Source: an uncultured Sterolibacteriaceae bacterium
GTDB lineage: Bacteria; Pseudomonadota; Gammaproteobacteria; Burkholderiales; Rhodocyclaceae
Length of the DNA stretch: 64,000 nucleotides
Direction of reading: 5' to 3'
Assembly: GCA_937888595.1 (NCBI GenBank)
Contig: CALARK010000007.1
Coordinates: 1 to 64,000, forward strand
Part shown: piece by piece, positions 7,387 to 16,389 of the stretch
Numbering within the stretch: position 1 is the stretch's first letter
How the letters are laid out: each line of letters begins with the position of its first letter
Translations under genes and position numbers: made by a program
The notes under the pieces: generated by a model
The model's input: only the letters and a program-made list of their open reading frames with translations
Databases searched by the model: none
What the model was told of the DNA's origin: nothing

Positions 7387-8031
7387 ATGAATCCCATCCC
7401 CGAAAACGACGCCGACACGGCCGGTACCCTCTTCATCGTTTCGGCGCCGTCCGGCGCAGGCAAGACCACGCTCGTACGCATGCTGATGGCGCAGGATCCG
7501 GCCATCCGGCATTCCGTGTCCTACACGACACGCGCCCCGCGGCCGGGCGAGCAGGACGGTCACGACTACAACTTCGTCGATATCCAGTCCTTTCTCGCGA
7601 TGCGCGAGCGCGGCGAATTCCTCGAGTGGGCCGAGGTGCATGGCAACTTCTATGGCACCTCGCGCAACTGGCTGCTCGACGAAATGCGTGCGGGCCGGGA
7701 CACGCTGCTCGAGATCGACTGGCAGGGCGCGCAGCAGGTGCGCGAGTTGATGCCCCACGCCGTGAGCATCTTCATCGTGCCGCCGTCGATCGAGGAGCTG
7801 GAGCGCCGCCTGCGCGGGCGCGGGCAGGACAGCGAGGAAGTGATCCAGCGGCGCGTCGCCGCCGCGCTGTCGGAATTGCGGCATGTGGACGAGTTTGATT
7901 TCGTTATAATCAACAACGACTTGCAGGAAGCCTTGGCCGATCTGGCCGCGGCGGTAAGAGCCTCTCGCCTCGATTTCGGTCGGCAGCGGGTGCGATACCC
8001 CGAGGTTTTCCGCTTCCTCTCACTTCATTGA
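7387..8031 (+). CDS. gmk: Guanylate kinase
   Basis: A 214-residue enzyme that phosphorylates GMP/dGMP to the diphosphate. It shows the P-loop SAPSGAGKTTLV (residues 18-29), GMP-binding SYTTRAPRPGEQDGHDYNFV, EFLEWAEVHGNFYGTS, and DTLLEIDWQGAQQV. The extra N-terminal MNPIPENDADTAGT is mildly longer than usual. It is followed 16 bases later by rpoZ, the standard gmk-rpoZ-spoT arrangement of proteobacteria. Confidence 0.96.
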   Translation: MNPIPENDADTAGTLFIVSAPSGAGKTTLVRMLMAQDPAIRHSVSYTTRAPRPGEQDGHDYNFVDIQSFLAMRERGEFLEWAEVHGNFYGTSRNWLLDEMRAGRDTLLEIDWQGAQQVRELMPHAVSIFIVPPSIEELERRLRGRGQDSEEVIQRRVAAALSELRHVDEFDFVIINNDLQEALADLAAAVRASRLDFGRQRVRYPEVFRFLSLH

Positions 8032-8047
8032 ATTCAAAGGATTCTCC

Positions 8048-8254
8048 ATGGCCCGCGTCACCGTCGAAGACTGTCTCAAGTACATTCCCAATCGTTTCAA
8101 TATGACCCTGGCCGCGACCTATCGCGCCCGCCAGATCACCATGGGCAGCACGCCGCAGGTCGAGGTGGACAGGGACAAACCCACCGTGCTGGCCCTGCGC
8201 GAACTGTCCGAGGGCAAGTACGGCATGGAAGTCCTGTACCGCAGCCAGGCCTGA
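8048..8254 (+). CDS. rpoZ: RNA polymerase omega subunit
   Basis: A 68-residue subunit that helps fold and assemble beta' into RNA polymerase and, in many proteobacteria, contributes to ppGpp binding. MARVTVEDCLKYIPNRFNMTLAATYRARQ is typical of betaproteobacterial omega, and VALRELSEGK is its conserved C-terminal helix. ATG 8048 is preceded by AAAGGA. The gene lies directly upstream of spoT. Confidence 0.96.
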   Translation: MARVTVEDCLKYIPNRFNMTLAATYRARQITMGSTPQVEVDRDKPTVLALRELSEGKYGMEVLYRSQA

Positions 8255-8277
8255 CGCGCATGATCTAGGGGAGGCAC

Positions 8278-10527
8278 ATGCCGGCGGCCACAGCGTCTCC
8301 CTCTCCTGCTTCAATTGCCGCGGCGTCCGCCACGGTTTTCGACGAGCCGCCCATCATTCCGGTGGACATGCATCCGCCGATCGATCTCGCCGAAGATCTG
8401 GAACATTTCCTCGCGCAGCTGGCCTCCTACCTGAAGCCGGAGGATGTCGACCTGATCGCCGCGGCCTACCATTTCTCGGCCAACGCGCATCGCGGCCAGT
8501 TCCGTTCCAGCGGCGATCCCTACATTTCCCATCCGCTGGCCGTCGCCGAAACCCTCGCCCACTGGCGGCTCGACCCGCAGGCGCTGATCGCCGCCCTGCT
8601 GCACGACGTGATGGAGGACACCGCCATCACCAAGGCGCAGATCGCGCAGGACTTCGGCAAGATCACCGCCGAGCTGGTGGACGGCGTTTCGAAGCTGGAC
8701 CGCATCGAGCACCAGTCCTACGAGGAAGCGCAGGCCGAGAATTTCCGCAAGATGCTGCTGGCGATGGCGCAGGACGTGCGCGTCATCCTCATCAAGCTCG
8801 CCGACCGGCTGCACAACATGCGCACCCTCGATGCCGTGCGCATGGAAAAGCGCAAGCGCATCGCACGCGAGACGCTCGACATCTACGCGCCGATCGCCAA
8901 CCGGCTCGGCCTCAATACCCTCTACCGGGAATTGCAGGAGCTCTCCTTCCGCACGCTGCAGCCGATGCGCTACCGCGTCCTCGCCAAGGCGGTGCGCGCC
9001 TCGCGCGGCAACCGGCGCGAGGTGGTCGGCAAGATCCTCGACGCGATCCGTCGCCGCCTGCCCGAGTGCCGCATCGATGCCGAGGTGATGGGGCGCGAGA
9101 AGCACCTGTATGGCATTTACCGCAAGATGCGCGAGAAGCACCTGTCGTTCTCGCAGGTGCTCGACATCTACGGTTTTCGTATCGTCGTCGCCGACATTCC
9201 GACCTGCTACCTCGCGCTCGGCGCGCTGCACGGCCTCTACAAGCCGGTGCCGGGCAAGTTCAAGGACTACATCGCCATTCCCAAGGCGAACGGCTACCAG
9301 TCGCTGCACACGACGCTGATCGGCCCCTATGGCATGCCGGTCGAGCTGCAGATCCGCACGCGCGAGATGCACCATGTCGCCGATTCCGGCGTCGCCTCGC
9401 ACTGGCTCTACAAGGACGAGCAGTCGCTGACCGAACTGCAGCGCACCACACACCAGTGGCTGCAATCGCTGCTCGAGCTGCAGACGGCGTCGGTCGACTC
9501 CGCCGAGTTCCTCGAACACGTCAAGGTCGACCTGTTCCCCGGCGAGGTGTATGTCTTCACGCCGGCCGGCAAGATCCTGTCGCTGCGGCGCGGCGCGACG
9601 GCGGTCGACTTCGCCTATGCGGTGCATACCGACATCGGCAACCGCTGCATCGCCTGCAAGATCAACCACGAGCACATGCCCCTGCGCACCGAGCTGCGCA
9701 ACGGCGACCGCGTCGAGATCGTCACGGCACCGAATGCCGCCCCGAATCCCAACTGGCTCGGTTTCGTCAAGACCGGCAAGGCGCGCGCCCAGATCCGCCA
9801 TTTCCTCAAGACCCGCCAGAACGAAGAGTCGGCCGCGCTCGGCGAACACCTGCTGGCACAGGCGCTGCACAACCTCGGCCATCGCCTCGAGGAACTGGGC
9901 ACGGCCGCCTGGCAGCGCTTCCTCAAGACCTTTTCCGGCAAGACGCAGCGCGAAGTGCTGACCGACATCGGCCTCGGCAAGCGGCTGCCGGCCATCGTCG
10001 CGCGCCGCCTGCTCGATGGCCGCGCTTCGGGTGGGCCGGTGGCGAAGAACGCCGGGGCGATCCGCATCCATGGCAGCCAGGACATGGCGATGCAGCTGGC
10101 ACGCTGCTGCCGGCCGATCCCCGGCGACCCGATCGTCGGCGTGATCCGTGCCGGCCAGGGCCTGATCGTGCATACGCATGACTGCCAGATGCTGCGCAGC
10201 GCCAAAGCCGGCCGCAGCGCGGGTGGCAAGGAATGGGTGGATGTCGAGTGGGACGTCGATGCCCGCGGCCCCTTCGAGGTGCTGATCAAGGTGGTCGCGC
10301 AGAACTCGCCCGGCGTGCTGGCGCGCCTCGCCGCCGCGATCGCCGCGCACGGCACGAACATCACCGATGTCCACATGGATACCGATACCGGTGCCACGAC
10401 CGCGCTCTACTTCACGCTGCAGGTCGCCGGCCGCCTCGATCTCGCCCGTATCATGCGCAGCCTGCGCCGGCTGCCGGCGGTGACGCGCATCATTCGTCTC
10501 AAGGAAGATCAATCCCCTCGCAACTGA
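8278..10527 (+). CDS. spoT: Bifunctional (p)ppGpp synthetase/hydrolase SpoT
   Basis: A 749-residue long RelA/SpoT enzyme controlling the stringent response. In order: an HD hydrolase domain with HRGQFRSSGDPYISHPLAVA and LLHDVMEDT (about residues 62-120), a synthetase domain with GREKHLYGIYRKM and KDYIAIPKANGYQSLHTT, a TGS domain (VYVFTPAGKILSLRRGATAVDFAYAVHTDIG, given by its position near 420-450), a Cys-containing zinc-finger region, and a C-terminal ACT domain. The intact HD residues argue for SpoT rather than hydrolase-dead RelA. ATG 8278 follows GGGGAGG. Confidence 0.94.
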   Translation: MPAATASPSPASIAAASATVFDEPPIIPVDMHPPIDLAEDLEHFLAQLASYLKPEDVDLIAAAYHFSANAHRGQFRSSGDPYISHPLAVAETLAHWRLDPQALIAALLHDVMEDTAITKAQIAQDFGKITAELVDGVSKLDRIEHQSYEEAQAENFRKMLLAMAQDVRVILIKLADRLHNMRTLDAVRMEKRKRIARETLDIYAPIANRLGLNTLYRELQELSFRTLQPMRYRVLAKAVRASRGNRREVVGKILDAIRRRLPECRIDAEVMGREKHLYGIYRKMREKHLSFSQVLDIYGFRIVVADIPTCYLALGALHGLYKPVPGKFKDYIAIPKANGYQSLHTTLIGPYGMPVELQIRTREMHHVADSGVASHWLYKDEQSLTELQRTTHQWLQSLLELQTASVDSAEFLEHVKVDLFPGEVYVFTPAGKILSLRRGATAVDFAYAVHTDIGNRCIACKINHEHMPLRTELRNGDRVEIVTAPNAAPNPNWLGFVKTGKARAQIRHFLKTRQNEESAALGEHLLAQALHNLGHRLEELGTAAWQRFLKTFSGKTQREVLTDIGLGKRLPAIVARRLLDGRASGGPVAKNAGAIRIHGSQDMAMQLARCCRPIPGDPIVGVIRAGQGLIVHTHDCQMLRSAKAGRSAGGKEWVDVEWDVDARGPFEVLIKVVAQNSPGVLARLAAAIAAHGTNITDVHMDTDTGATTALYFTLQVAGRLDLARIMRSLRRLPAVTRIIRLKEDQSPRN

Positions 10528-10539
10528 AGGAGCAGAAAA

Positions 10540-10725
10540 ATGGCTTACGAATCCGAACACACCCGGTTCATGCGTGCCTGGCTGGAGCAGCATCCGGAAG
10601 AGCTGGAAGTGCAGCGCAGCGGCCGCGCCCTGTGGTGGGACAAGGGCATGCGCGATCCGGCAGAGCAGCAGCGGATCGCCGCGAGCCGGGTGCCGCAGAA
10701 GCCCTACTATTACGATGCCAACTAG
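10540..10725 (+). CDS. DUF3460 family protein
   Basis: A 61-residue soluble protein of the DUF3460 type, a small family I know mainly from Betaproteobacteria and of unknown function. Recognisable features are YESEHTRFMRAWLEQHPE, the core RSGRALWWDK and the Tyr-rich C-terminus PYYYDAN. A good ribosome binding site (AAGGAGCAG) precedes ATG 10540. It follows spoT by 12 bases and is probably on the same transcript, so it may respond to the same conditions. Confidence 0.8.
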   Translation: MAYESEHTRFMRAWLEQHPEELEVQRSGRALWWDKGMRDPAEQQRIAASRVPQKPYYYDAN

Positions 10726-10741
10726 CAAAGAGGGAGAGACG

Positions 10742-11047
10742 ATGAAAGCGATGAAGCTGATTGGATTGGTGACGTGCCTGATGCTGGCGGGACCCGCGCT
10801 GGCGGATCTCAAGCTCGCCCAGAAAGAAGGCTGCCTCGGCTGCCATACCGTCGACAAGAAGCTGGTCGGGCCGGCCTGGAAGGATGTCGCCGCGCGCTAC
10901 AAGGGCGATGCCGGTGCAGAGGCCAAGTTGCTCAAGAAGGTGCGGGAGGGCGGCAAGGGCAACTGGGGCGAGATCGTCCAGCCACCGAACACGACGACAT
11001 CGGACGCCGACCTGAAGACGCTCGTGAAGTTCGTGCTCGGACTCTGA
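10742..11047 (+). CDS. Small periplasmic class I cytochrome c
   Basis: A 101-residue protein with a cleavable signal peptide (KAMKLIGLVTCLMLAGPALA) and one haem c site CLGCH, followed by the axial-ligand region NTTTSDADLKTLVKFVLGL. Size and the Met-free short C-terminus resemble cytochrome c551/c552-type electron shuttles, although the usual axial Met before the last helix is not obvious, and its place is taken by the QPPNTTT segment. The start is ATG 10742 after AGGGAGAGACG. It probably carries electrons to or from periplasmic reductases. A strong terminator follows. Confidence 0.85.
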   Translation: MKAMKLIGLVTCLMLAGPALADLKLAQKEGCLGCHTVDKKLVGPAWKDVAARYKGDAGAEAKLLKKVREGGKGNWGEIVQPPNTTTSDADLKTLVKFVLGL

Positions 11048-11095
11048 ACGTCGTTGCAGGACAGGGCTGACGCCGATCCGTCAGACCCCGCAATG

Positions 11096-11120
11096 CGCCG
11101 CCTCCGGGCGGCGTTTTCTT
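11096..11120 (+). terminator. Rho-independent terminator after the spoT/cytochrome c unit
   Basis: A perfect 7-bp stem (CGCCGCC at 11096-11102 with GGCGGCG at 11107-11113) with loop TCCG, followed by TTTTCTTTT. It ends the transcript running from yicC/gmk to the cytochrome c gene and insulates it from the nap operon. Confidence 0.9.
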
Positions 11121-11162
11121 TTCTCGGGCTATTCCGAGCGCCAGCCTCAACATTAGAAATCC

Positions 11163-11204
11163 TTGACCATCATCAATTCAATCGATGGGTGGGGCTCCTA
11201 GGAT
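11163..11204 (+). promoter_or_regulatory. FNR-type box and promoter of napDAGHB
   Basis: TTGAC-CATC-ATCAA at 11163-11176 matches the FNR/ANR consensus TTGAT-N4-ATCAA in 9 of 10 positions. A -10-like TAGGAT sits at 11199-11204. If transcription starts near 11211 the box is centred at -41.5, the class II FNR position. This predicts activation of nap when oxygen is absent. Confidence 0.7.
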
Positions 11205-11253
11205 GCGAAGATCCAATTCCCCCAATTTCTGTGGGGTTGCCAGGGTGGTTTCC

Positions 11254-11514
11254 ATGAACATTTCCAGCGTTATTGTCATTCCCCATCCGGATCACATCGA
11301 GACGGTTCAGCATGGGTTGCGGGGGATCGACGGCGTCGAGGTTCATGCGGTTTCTCCGGAAGGCAAGGTGATCGTCACCCTCGAGGCGGCGAGCGATCAC
11401 GAAACGACCCGGCTATTCGATTTCATCAGTCAATTGGACGGCGTGATGTCGACGTCCATGGTGTATCACCAGAGCGAATCCGATCCAGAAATGGAAATCT
11501 CAGTGGAGGCTTAG
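11254..11514 (+). CDS. napD: NapD, chaperone for NapA
   Basis: An 86-residue cytoplasmic chaperone that binds the twin-arginine signal of NapA and holds back export until the molybdenum cofactor is in place. It has the ferredoxin-like NapD start MNISSVIVIPHPDHIETV, then GIDGVEVHAVSPEGKVIVTLEA and SQLDGVMSTSMVYHQSE. The ATG at 11254 fits the family; the open frame upstream covers the leader. First gene of the nap operon. Confidence 0.93.
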   Translation: MNISSVIVIPHPDHIETVQHGLRGIDGVEVHAVSPEGKVIVTLEAASDHETTRLFDFISQLDGVMSTSMVYHQSESDPEMEISVEA

Positions 11515-11550
11515 CCGCGAGGCGATGCCGCATCGACAAGGAGGTCTGCA

Positions 11551-14100
11551 ATGAAACTGACACGGCGTGAATTCATCAAGACGAATGCGGTCGCGGCGGC
11601 GGCAACTGCGGCGGGGATGTCCGTCCCCGGTGCCCAGGCGCTGGCCCAGGCGAAAGGCGATGATGGTCTCCGCTGGGACAAGGGCGCCTGCCGCTATTGC
11701 GGTACCGGCTGCAGTGTGCTGGTCGGTGTCAAGGACGGGCGGATCGTCGCCACCCAGGGCGACCCGGATGCCCCGGTGAACCGGGGCCTCAACTGCGTGA
11801 AGGGCTACTTCCTGGCGAAGATCCATTACGCGAAGGACCGCCTGACGCAGCCACTGCTGCGCATGAAGGACGGCAAGTTCGACAAGAACGGCGAGTTCCA
11901 GCCGATCAGCTGGGACCAGGCCTTCGACATCATGGCCGAGAAGGTCAAGGCGACGCTGGCCAACAAGGACCAGGGCGCGGCAGGCGTGGCGATGTTCGGC
12001 TCCGGCCAATGGACGGTCTGGGAAGGTTATGCCGCCGTCAAGCTGATGAAGGCCGGTTTCCGCTCCAACTCGATCGACCCGAACGCGCGCCACTGCATGG
12101 CCTCGGCCGTGGCCGGTTTCATGCGCACGTTCGGCATTGACGAGCCGATGGGCTGCTACGACGACATGGAACATGCGGATGCCTTCGTCCTGTGGGGCTC
12201 GAACATGGCCGAGATGCACCCGATCCTCTGGACGCGCATCACCAACCGCCGCCTGACGGCCGACCATGTCAAGATCCACGTGCTGTCGACATTCACCCAT
12301 CGCAGCTGCGAGCTGGCCGACAACGAACTGATCTTCAAGCCGCAATCGGACCTGGCGATCCTCAACTACATCTGCAACTACATCATCCAGAACGGTGCGG
12401 TGAACAAGGATTTCGTCGCCAAGCACGTCAACTTCAAGCAGGGCGTCACCGATATCGGCTACGGCCTGCGGCCCGACCATCCGCTCGAGAAGGTCGCCAA
12501 CAACAACGGCTATCCCGGCGCGGATGGCAAGCCGAAGGGCAATCCCGCGGCAGCGAAACCGATCACTTTCGACGAGTTCGCCGCCTTCGTCTCGGAATAC
12601 ACGCTCGACAAGGCGCACGAGATTTCCGGCGTACCGAAGGACAGGCTCGAAAAGCTGGCCAAGACCTATGCCGACCCGAAGACCAAGGTCTGCTCCTACT
12701 GGACCATGGGCTTCAACCAGCACACGCGCGGCACCTGGGTCAACAACATGATCTACAACGTGCACCTGCTGGTCGGCAAGATCTCCGAACCCGGCAACGG
12801 CCCGTTCTCGCTGACCGGTCAGCCCTCCGCCTGCGGCACGGCGCGCGAGGTCGGCACCTTCGCCCATCGCCTGCCCGCCGACATGGTGGTGATGAACCCG
12901 CAGCATCGCGAAATTTCCGAGAAGAAGTGGAAGCTGCCGGCCGGCCTGCTCAATCCCAAGCCCGGCTACCACGCCGTGCTGCAGTCGCGCATGGCCAAGG
13001 ACGGCAAGATCGGCTTCCTCTGGACCTCGACCACCAACAACATGCAGGCCGGCCCGAACGTCAATGACGAGATCTATCCCGGCTGGCGCAACCCGAAGTG
13101 CTTCACCGTCGTTTCCGACTGCTACCCGACCGTGTCGGCGCTTTCGGCCGACCTGATTCTGCCGGCGGCGATGTGGATGGAGAAGGAAGGCATGTTCGGC
13201 AACGCCGAGCGGCGTGGCCAGATGTGGCGCCAGCAGATCAAGGCGCCGGGCGAGGCGAAGTCCGACCTGTGGCAGTACATGGAGTTTTCCAAGCGCTTCA
13301 AGGTCGAGGATGTCTGGCCGGCCGACATGGTCGCGAAGATGCCCGAGTACAAGGGCAAGACGCTGTACGAAGTGCTGTACACCAACGGCGTGGTCAACAA
13401 ATTCCCGAAGGACGATACGGCGAAGGTCAATGCACACGCCTGGGCCGGCTACACCAACGACGAGTCCGACTATTTCGGCTACTACGTGCAGAAGGGGCTG
13501 TTCGAGGAATACGCCGATTTCGGTCGCGGCCACGCGCATGACCTGGCCAACTTCGACGTGTATCACAAGGTGCGCGGCCTGCGCTGGCCTGTGGTCGATG
13601 GCAAGGAAACGCTGTGGCGCTTCCGCGAAGGCTACGATCCTTATGTGCCGAAGGGTGCCGGCGTCAAGTTCTACGGCCACAAGGACGGCAAGGCGGTCAT
13701 CTTCGCCCTGCCTTACCAGCCGGCTGCCGAGCCGCCGGACAACGAGTACGACCTGTGGCTGTGCACCGGCCGCGTGCTGGAACACTGGCATACCGGCTCG
13801 ATGACCCGTCGCGTGCCCGAACTCTACAAGGCCTTCCCGGATGCGGTCGTCTTCATGCACCCGAAGGATGCCGAGAAGCGCGGCCTCAAGCGCAACGACG
13901 TGGTCAAGGTCGCGAGTCGTCGCGGCGAAATCCAGCTGCGCGTCGAAACCAAGGGCCGCAACAAGGTACCGGAAGGACTGATCTTCGTGCCGTTCTTCGA
14001 TGAGCATCGCCTGGTCAACAAGCTGACCCTCGACGCCACCTGTCCGATTTCGAAAGAGACGGACTTCAAGAAGTGCGCCGCGAAGGTCGTCAAGGTCTGA
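11551..14100 (+). CDS. napA: NapA, periplasmic nitrate reductase catalytic subunit
   Basis: An 849-residue molybdoenzyme that reduces nitrate to nitrite in the periplasm. The N-terminus has the Tat motif TRREFIK and an AQA cleavage region. The [4Fe-4S] site is C47, C50, C54, C82, and the Mo ligand is C182 in NARHCMASA. Full length, with the C-terminal molybdopterin dinucleotide-binding domain (LWLCTGRVLEHWHTGSMTRR). Preceded by AAGGAGG. It partners NapB, with electrons from NapC and/or NapGH. Confidence 0.97.
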   Translation: MKLTRREFIKTNAVAAAATAAGMSVPGAQALAQAKGDDGLRWDKGACRYCGTGCSVLVGVKDGRIVATQGDPDAPVNRGLNCVKGYFLAKIHYAKDRLTQPLLRMKDGKFDKNGEFQPISWDQAFDIMAEKVKATLANKDQGAAGVAMFGSGQWTVWEGYAAVKLMKAGFRSNSIDPNARHCMASAVAGFMRTFGIDEPMGCYDDMEHADAFVLWGSNMAEMHPILWTRITNRRLTADHVKIHVLSTFTHRSCELADNELIFKPQSDLAILNYICNYIIQNGAVNKDFVAKHVNFKQGVTDIGYGLRPDHPLEKVANNNGYPGADGKPKGNPAAAKPITFDEFAAFVSEYTLDKAHEISGVPKDRLEKLAKTYADPKTKVCSYWTMGFNQHTRGTWVNNMIYNVHLLVGKISEPGNGPFSLTGQPSACGTAREVGTFAHRLPADMVVMNPQHREISEKKWKLPAGLLNPKPGYHAVLQSRMAKDGKIGFLWTSTTNNMQAGPNVNDEIYPGWRNPKCFTVVSDCYPTVSALSADLILPAAMWMEKEGMFGNAERRGQMWRQQIKAPGEAKSDLWQYMEFSKRFKVEDVWPADMVAKMPEYKGKTLYEVLYTNGVVNKFPKDDTAKVNAHAWAGYTNDESDYFGYYVQKGLFEEYADFGRGHAHDLANFDVYHKVRGLRWPVVDGKETLWRFREGYDPYVPKGAGVKFYGHKDGKAVIFALPYQPAAEPPDNEYDLWLCTGRVLEHWHTGSMTRRVPELYKAFPDAVVFMHPKDAEKRGLKRNDVVKVASRRGEIQLRVETKGRNKVPEGLIFVPFFDEHRLVNKLTLDATCPISKETDFKKCAAKVVKV

Positions 14101-14167
14101 CCGTCCGACTTGAACTAACTGTGAAAACGGGGCGCAGTGCAGGGGGTCTGCTCCCCGTCCCGTCATC

Positions 14168-15028
14168 ATGGACAATGAAAGCAAAACCAAGGGCCAGGCC
14201 GGTAATGCGAGTCGCCGCCAGTTTTTTGCCGATACGGCACGCATGGCGTGCGGTGTCGGTCTGCTGGGACTGGGGCTCGGTCTCTACGCGCGCCATGCCA
14301 CGGCCCTTCCCCCTGCGGCAATACGTCCTCCGGGCGCCCTGCCGGAAACCGAATTCTCCGCTGCCTGCATCCGTTGCGGCATGTGCGTGCGCGATTGCCC
14401 CTACGACATCCTGCACCTCGCAAAGCCCGAGGAGCCCATGTCCACCGGTACGCCGTACTTCGTCGCACGACAGGCGCCCTGCGAGATGTGCGAGGACATT
14501 CCATGCATAAAGGTCTGTCCCACCGGCGCGCTGGATCATTCGCTGACCGACATCAACAAGTCCCGCATGGGGCTGGCGGTGCTGATCGACCAGGAGACCT
14601 GCCTCAACTTCCTCGGTCTTCGCTGCGATATCTGCTATCGCGTCTGTCCGGTCATCGACAAGGCCATCACGCTGGAGCCGATGTCGAATGCCCGTACCGG
14701 CAAACATGCCCTGTTCATCCCGGTCGTGCACTCCTCGGACTGCACCGGCTGCGGGAAATGCGAGAAGGCCTGCCCTACCGAGATCGCCGCGATCAAGGTG
14801 TTGCCGATGTACATGGCGAAAGGCCAGTTGTCCGCCCACTATCGGCTCGGCTGGGTCGAGAAGGAGAAGGCCGGCGGCAGCCTGGTCGCGCCGGATGCCG
14901 AGCACCAGTACAACCTGCCCGAGGGCATGCGTTATGAGCACGGAGGCAAAGGCCTTACTGCGGATCCTGCGGCACCGGAGTCAGCTGCACCGGTCTTGCC
15001 GAAAGCCTTTCAGGGAGGCCGGCTATGA
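14168..15028 (+). CDS. napG: NapG, ferredoxin-type quinol-dehydrogenase component
   Basis: A 286-residue periplasmic protein with a Tat signal (SRRQFFADTARMA) and four 4Fe-4S motifs: CIRCGMCVRDCPYD, CEMCEDIPCIKVCP, CDICYRVCP, and CTGCGKCEKACP. With membrane-bound NapH it forms a quinol-oxidising route to NapAB. ATG 14168 has no obvious Shine-Dalgarno sequence; the 67-base gap after napA can form a stem ACGGGG/CCCCGT. The stop overlaps napH by 4 bases (ATGA). Confidence 0.95.
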   Translation: MDNESKTKGQAGNASRRQFFADTARMACGVGLLGLGLGLYARHATALPPAAIRPPGALPETEFSAACIRCGMCVRDCPYDILHLAKPEEPMSTGTPYFVARQAPCEMCEDIPCIKVCPTGALDHSLTDINKSRMGLAVLIDQETCLNFLGLRCDICYRVCPVIDKAITLEPMSNARTGKHALFIPVVHSSDCTGCGKCEKACPTEIAAIKVLPMYMAKGQLSAHYRLGWVEKEKAGGSLVAPDAEHQYNLPEGMRYEHGGKGLTADPAAPESAAPVLPKAFQGGRL

Positions 15029-15888
15029 GCGCCGTTCCTCAGAGGCCGGGAGCCGAAGCCGTTGCGGAGAAAGGCTGGCTGCGGGCCCACAAGTGGCTCA
15101 TCCTGCGCCGTATCAGCCAGATCGGCATCCTGCTGTTGTTCCTGGTCGGTCCGTGGTTCAAGCTCTGGATCGTCAAGGGCAATCTCAACTACAGCTACAC
15201 GCTGGACTTCCTGCCCTTGGCAGATCCCTACCTGCTGCTGCAAATGCTGGTGGCCGGCCAGTCGCCCGAGCGGCTGGCGCTGATCGGGGTGGTGATCGTG
15301 CTGCTCTTCTACCTGCTGGTCGGCGGGCGCACCTACTGCTCGTGGGTCTGCCCGGTCAACCTGGTTACGGACCTTGCCAACTGGTTGCGCATGCGGCTCG
15401 GCCTCAAGGGCGGAGCGCACCTGTCGCGCAGTACGCGCTACTGGATTCTCGGCATGACGCTGGTCGCAGCGGCCGTTTCCGGGACGATCGTGTGGGAAAT
15501 GGTCAACCCGGTCTCGATGCTGCATCGCGGCCTGTTCTTCGGGCTGGGCATGGCGTGGGCCGTGATCCTGGTGGTCTTTCTCTTCGACCTGTTTGTGATG
15601 CGCCATGGCTGGTGCGGCCACCTGTGCCCGGTCGGCGCGTTCTACAGCCTGATCGGCAAGCTGTCGGTCACGCGCGTGAGGCTGCCGCAACGCGAGGCCT
15701 GCAACGACTGCATGGACTGTTTCGCGGTCTGCCCGGAACAGCAGGTGATCCGGCCGGCCTTGAAGGGAATCGGCGGCACCCCGCCGGTCATCATGGAAGA
15801 AAACTGCACGAACTGCGGACGCTGCATCGACGTCTGCTCGAAAGACGTGTTCAAGTTCGGCAGCCGGTTTGGAATATCAGGTAACTAG
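15025..15888 (+). CDS. napH: NapH, membrane quinol-dehydrogenase component
   Basis: A 287-residue polytopic membrane protein with about four transmembrane helices, the paired membrane-face motifs YCSWVCPVN and WCGHLCPVGAFY, and two C-terminal [4Fe-4S] motifs (CNDCMDCFAVCPEQ and CTNCGRCIDVC). With NapG it takes electrons from the quinol pool to the periplasmic nitrate reductase. Translationally coupled to napG. Confidence 0.95.
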   Translation: MSAVPQRPGAEAVAEKGWLRAHKWLILRRISQIGILLLFLVGPWFKLWIVKGNLNYSYTLDFLPLADPYLLLQMLVAGQSPERLALIGVVIVLLFYLLVGGRTYCSWVCPVNLVTDLANWLRMRLGLKGGAHLSRSTRYWILGMTLVAAAVSGTIVWEMVNPVSMLHRGLFFGLGMAWAVILVVFLFDLFVMRHGWCGHLCPVGAFYSLIGKLSVTRVRLPQREACNDCMDCFAVCPEQQVIRPALKGIGGTPPVIMEENCTNCGRCIDVCSKDVFKFGSRFGISGN

Positions 15889-15931
15889 GCAAGCAACACT
15901 GTATTCATTTCTCACGGGAAGGGAGACGATC

Positions 15932-16384
15932 ATGAAACGTACCGTCACGATGGCCATGGCACTGACTGCCGCACTGCTCTTCGGCTGTACCCAGCAATTC
16001 GCCGGGGTCAAGTCGATGCGCGGCGACGATGTCGCCACCGGAGACAAGGTGGCCACACCGAAGTCCTATGTCGGCAAGAAGCCCGGTCTGCAGGAAAAGG
16101 TGGCCCGTACTTTCAGCACCCAGCCGCCGGTCATTCCGCACGCCGTGGAAAACTTCGACGACGTCAATCTCGAGGAAAACCAGTGCATGAGCTGCCATAG
16201 TGCAGCGACCTTCGAGAAGAAAAAGGCGCCGAAGATCGGCGATAGCCACTTCATCGACCCGCGTACCGGCAAGAAACTGGCCGACAGCTCGATGGCGCGT
16301 TACAACTGCACGCAGTGCCACGTGCCGCAAGTCGATGCACCGCCGCTGGTCGAAAACGCCTTCGTCGGTAACGTCAAGAACTGA
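15932..16384 (+). CDS. napB: NapB, dihaem electron-transfer subunit
   Basis: A 150-residue dihaem cytochrome c that passes electrons to NapA. Two haem sites, CMSCH and CTQCH, lie in the typical NapB context (VNLEENQCMSCHSAATFE and RYNCTQCHVPQVDAPPLVEN, each at its family position), with distal histidines in IPHAVENF and DSHF. The ATG at 15932 is preceded by AAGGGAGA. Oddly, the signal peptide ends LLFGC, which reads as a possible lipobox, so this NapB may be membrane-anchored rather than freely soluble. Last gene of napDAGHB. Confidence 0.93.
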   Translation: MKRTVTMAMALTAALLFGCTQQFAGVKSMRGDDVATGDKVATPKSYVGKKPGLQEKVARTFSTQPPVIPHAVENFDDVNLEENQCMSCHSAATFEKKKAPKIGDSHFIDPRTGKKLADSSMARYNCTQCHVPQVDAPPLVENAFVGNVKN

Positions 16385-16389
16385 TCGGT

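Noticed and set aside
11500..14244. A 914-codon minus-strand open frame opposite napA, and an 848-codon one opposite spoT (8311-10857)
   Set aside because: Both mirror well-conserved genes on the + strand and have the low-complexity composition of GC-rich shadows.
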